NCBI GenBank assembly: GCA_009784765.1
Contig: WQXP01000043.1
Location: 1-8,028, forward strand
Reading direction: 5' to 3'
Origin: Oscillospiraceae bacterium
Lineage (GTDB): Bacteria > Bacillota > Clostridia > Oscillospirales > Ruminococcaceae
DNA length: 8,028 bases
This document shows, one piece after another, positions 7,013-8,028 of the stretch. The notes beneath the pieces were generated by a model that was not told the origin of the DNA, did not search any database, and worked only from the letters and a program-made list of their open reading frames with translations. A program made the translations under genes and the position numbers. Position 1 is the stretch's first letter. Every line of letters begins with the position of its first letter.

Positions 7013-7054
7013 AGTTGACAATTGACAGTTGACGACAATTGACAATTGACAGTT
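7013..7054 (+). repeat. Heptanucleotide tandem repeat of TTGACA-type units
   Basis: Units are AGTTGAC, AATTGAC, AGTTGAC, an extra GAC, AATTGAC, AATTGAC, then a partial AGTT. The array fills most of the 63-nt gap between the lipoprotein and the acyltransferase. It contains four exact TTGACA hexamers (7015, 7022, 7039, 7046) and one TTGACG (7029), identical to the sigma-A -35 consensus, but I see no -10 at a proper distance. It lacks a GC-rich stem and is not a terminator. Heptamer arrays of this style are known as STRR repeats in cyanobacteria; here it is probably a dispersed intergenic repeat. Confidence 0.85.
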
Positions 7055-7071
7055 AGTAAAGGAAGTAATGT

Positions 7072-7839
7072 ATGAAAAATAAACATAGCGGCGGCGGCAG
7101 CAGTCGTGCAGGATTCTTAGACGAAGTTCGCGGATTCGCAATCATCTGCATGGTAGTCTATCACGCACTCTTCATTCTTAACCGATTCTACGCAGTACCT
7201 GTCCCCGTGTTTTTTGACGATTGGTTCTCCACCGTCCGCGATATTTTCGCAGGGGCTTTCATCTTCATCTCGGGAATAGTCTGCCGATACTCGTCGAACA
7301 ACCTCAAACGCGGAGTGCTGTGCTTCTTCCTCGCCATGGGAGCGACTTTCGTGACAGCACTCATATCTCCGCAAAACGTGATTTTATTCGGCGTTCTGCA
7401 TATGCTCGGGCTCAGTATGATGCTCTACGGAATAAGCGAAAAAGCGTCGGATTATCTTCCGACGCTTGTAGGCTTAGGTTTGTTTATTCTGTTATTCGCC
7501 TTTACTTGGAACATTCGCTCAGGAACAGTCGGGCTGTTCACACTGAACTTCGACCTCCCCCGCCGCTTATACGACGTAGGGCATCTGTACCCCTTAGGAT
7601 TTCGCGGGCGCAGTTTCGGCAGCGCAGACTATTTCCCTCTCATGCCTTGGGGGTTTCTCTTCGCCGCAGGAACTTATTTCGGCGTCTTCGTCAAAAACGG
7701 AGACTGCCCCTCATTCTTTTACTCTACACGAGTTCGGTTCTTAGCCGCAGTCGGGCGATATACACTGTGGGTATACGTCCTGCACGTCCCGATTGTATTC
7801 GGGATTTGCTGGTTGATTTTCGGGCGGCTCCCGATTTAG
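7072..7839 (+). CDS. DUF1624/HGSNAT-like multipass membrane acyltransferase
   Basis: A 255-residue integral membrane protein of the DUF1624 family, related to the catalytic domain of heparan-alpha-glucosaminide N-acetyltransferase and more distantly to acyltransferase-3 proteins that move acyl groups onto envelope sugars. Seven hydrophobic segments fit about 21-40, 54-72, 80-98, 101-120, 128-146, 186-207 and 224-250. Family-like patches are FLDEVRGFAIICMVVYH with His31 at the start, VLHMLGLSMMLYG (His110), DYFPLMPWGFLFAAGTYFG, and VGRYTLWVYVLHVP (His238) near the C-terminus. The N-terminus is short and cytoplasmic (KNKHSGGGSSR). GGAAG 6 nt upstream supports the ATG; an overlapping ATG at 7068 gives only a tetrapeptide. 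It follows the lipoprotein across the heptamer array with no promoter I can defend, so cotranscription with nnr is likely. The acyl acceptor cannot be read from the sequence. It is convergent with trpE, 15 nt between stops. Confidence 0.85.
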   Translation: MKNKHSGGGSSRAGFLDEVRGFAIICMVVYHALFILNRFYAVPVPVFFDDWFSTVRDIFAGAFIFISGIVCRYSSNNLKRGVLCFFLAMGATFVTALISPQNVILFGVLHMLGLSMMLYGISEKASDYLPTLVGLGLFILLFAFTWNIRSGTVGLFTLNFDLPRRLYDVGHLYPLGFRGRSFGSADYFPLMPWGFLFAAGTYFGVFVKNGDCPSFFYSTRVRFLAAVGRYTLWVYVLHVPIVFGICWLIFGRLPI

Positions 7840-7854
7840 CTTTGTTGATTAGCT

Positions 7855-8028
7855 TCAATCAATGCCGCCGTCAGAGCGTTCGAGAGCAAGTTTCACAGCC
7901 GCCGCTTTGTTAATGCACTCGCGATACTCGTTTTCAGGGATTGACTGCGCGACAACCCCTGCCCCCGAACGGATATAGACCTTCCCGCCTTTCTTATACG
8001 CTAACCGAATAGCGATGCAGGTGTCCAT
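7855..8028 (-). CDS. trpE: Anthranilate synthase component I, C-terminal end (5' part beyond window)
   Basis: The reverse strand encodes the last 57 residues of a chorismate-utilising enzyme, ending at a TGA at 7857-7855. TrpE makes anthranilate from chorismate with glutamine amidotransferase TrpG, the first step of tryptophan synthesis. Recognisable C-terminal motifs are MDTCIAIR at the edge, SGAGVVAQSIPENEYREC (matching the GAGIVaDSdPe.Ey.E block) and NKAAAVKLAL. The edge Met aligns inside the conserved LDTCI/MDTCI motif, so it is internal and not the start; the gene continues rightward. The paralogue PabB shares these motifs, but the MDTCIAIR wording favours TrpE. It is convergent with the acyltransferase gene. 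Confidence 0.88.
   Translation of the reverse strand: MDTCIAIRLAYKKGGKVYIRSGAGVVAQSIPENEYRECINKAAAVKLALERSDGGID

Noticed and set aside
7840..7854. A bidirectional terminator between the acyltransferase and trpE stops
   Set aside because: The gap is only 15 nt and holds only AGCT-flanked AT-rich sequence without a usable GC stem or T-run.

Overview
The window looks like ordinary chromosomal DNA from a low-to-mid GC Bacillota, most likely a motile Clostridia-type bacterium of the Oscillospirales kind. The evidence is strong Shine-Dalgarno sites (AAAGGAGA, GGAGGTG), near-consensus sigma-A promoters, a G5/3D-domain cell-wall protein, a CheV adaptor, and an nnr gene followed by a lipoprotein that resembles the LolA-like type. 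The placement is inferred from gene content and style. I see no transposase, phage gene, CRISPR array, tRNA or rRNA.

Left block, minus strand (about 4000 down to 1): cheV, then a membrane-anchored G5/3D protein, then uvrA, which runs off the left edge. The gaps of 9 and 30 nt and the clear promoter in front of cheV (TTGATT, 17 nt, TATAAT) suggest a single transcription unit. It combines a chemotaxis adaptor, a predicted peptidoglycan-active protein and the nucleotide-excision-repair damage sensor. Upstream of that promoter, on the same strand, is a small unrecognised tail-anchored membrane protein.

Central spacer (about 4437-4795): a 360-bp AT-rich divergent intergenic region. It holds a cluster of degenerate DnaA-box-like nonamers in both orientations, a perfect 13-bp hairpin followed by a T-tract, and an excellent extended -10 promoter for the rightward genes. 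This is the least explained part of the window. Genes diverge around it, but the plus strand is C-rich on both sides in sampled lines, which argues against a replication origin.

Right block, plus strand (4796-7839): nnr (bifunctional NAD(P)H-hydrate epimerase/dehydratase), a lipoprotein overlapping it by 4 nt, a heptanucleotide tandem repeat made of TTGACA-type units, and a seven-helix DUF1624/HGSNAT-like membrane acyltransferase. The three genes probably form one operon. The right edge carries the 3' end of trpE on the minus strand, convergent with the acyltransferase.

I do not see a clear new multi-gene system. The points that deserve a second look are the central spacer, an Arg in place of the switch Lys in the CheV receiver domain, a Cys-to-His change in the first UvrA zinc module, and the unknown tail-anchored protein.
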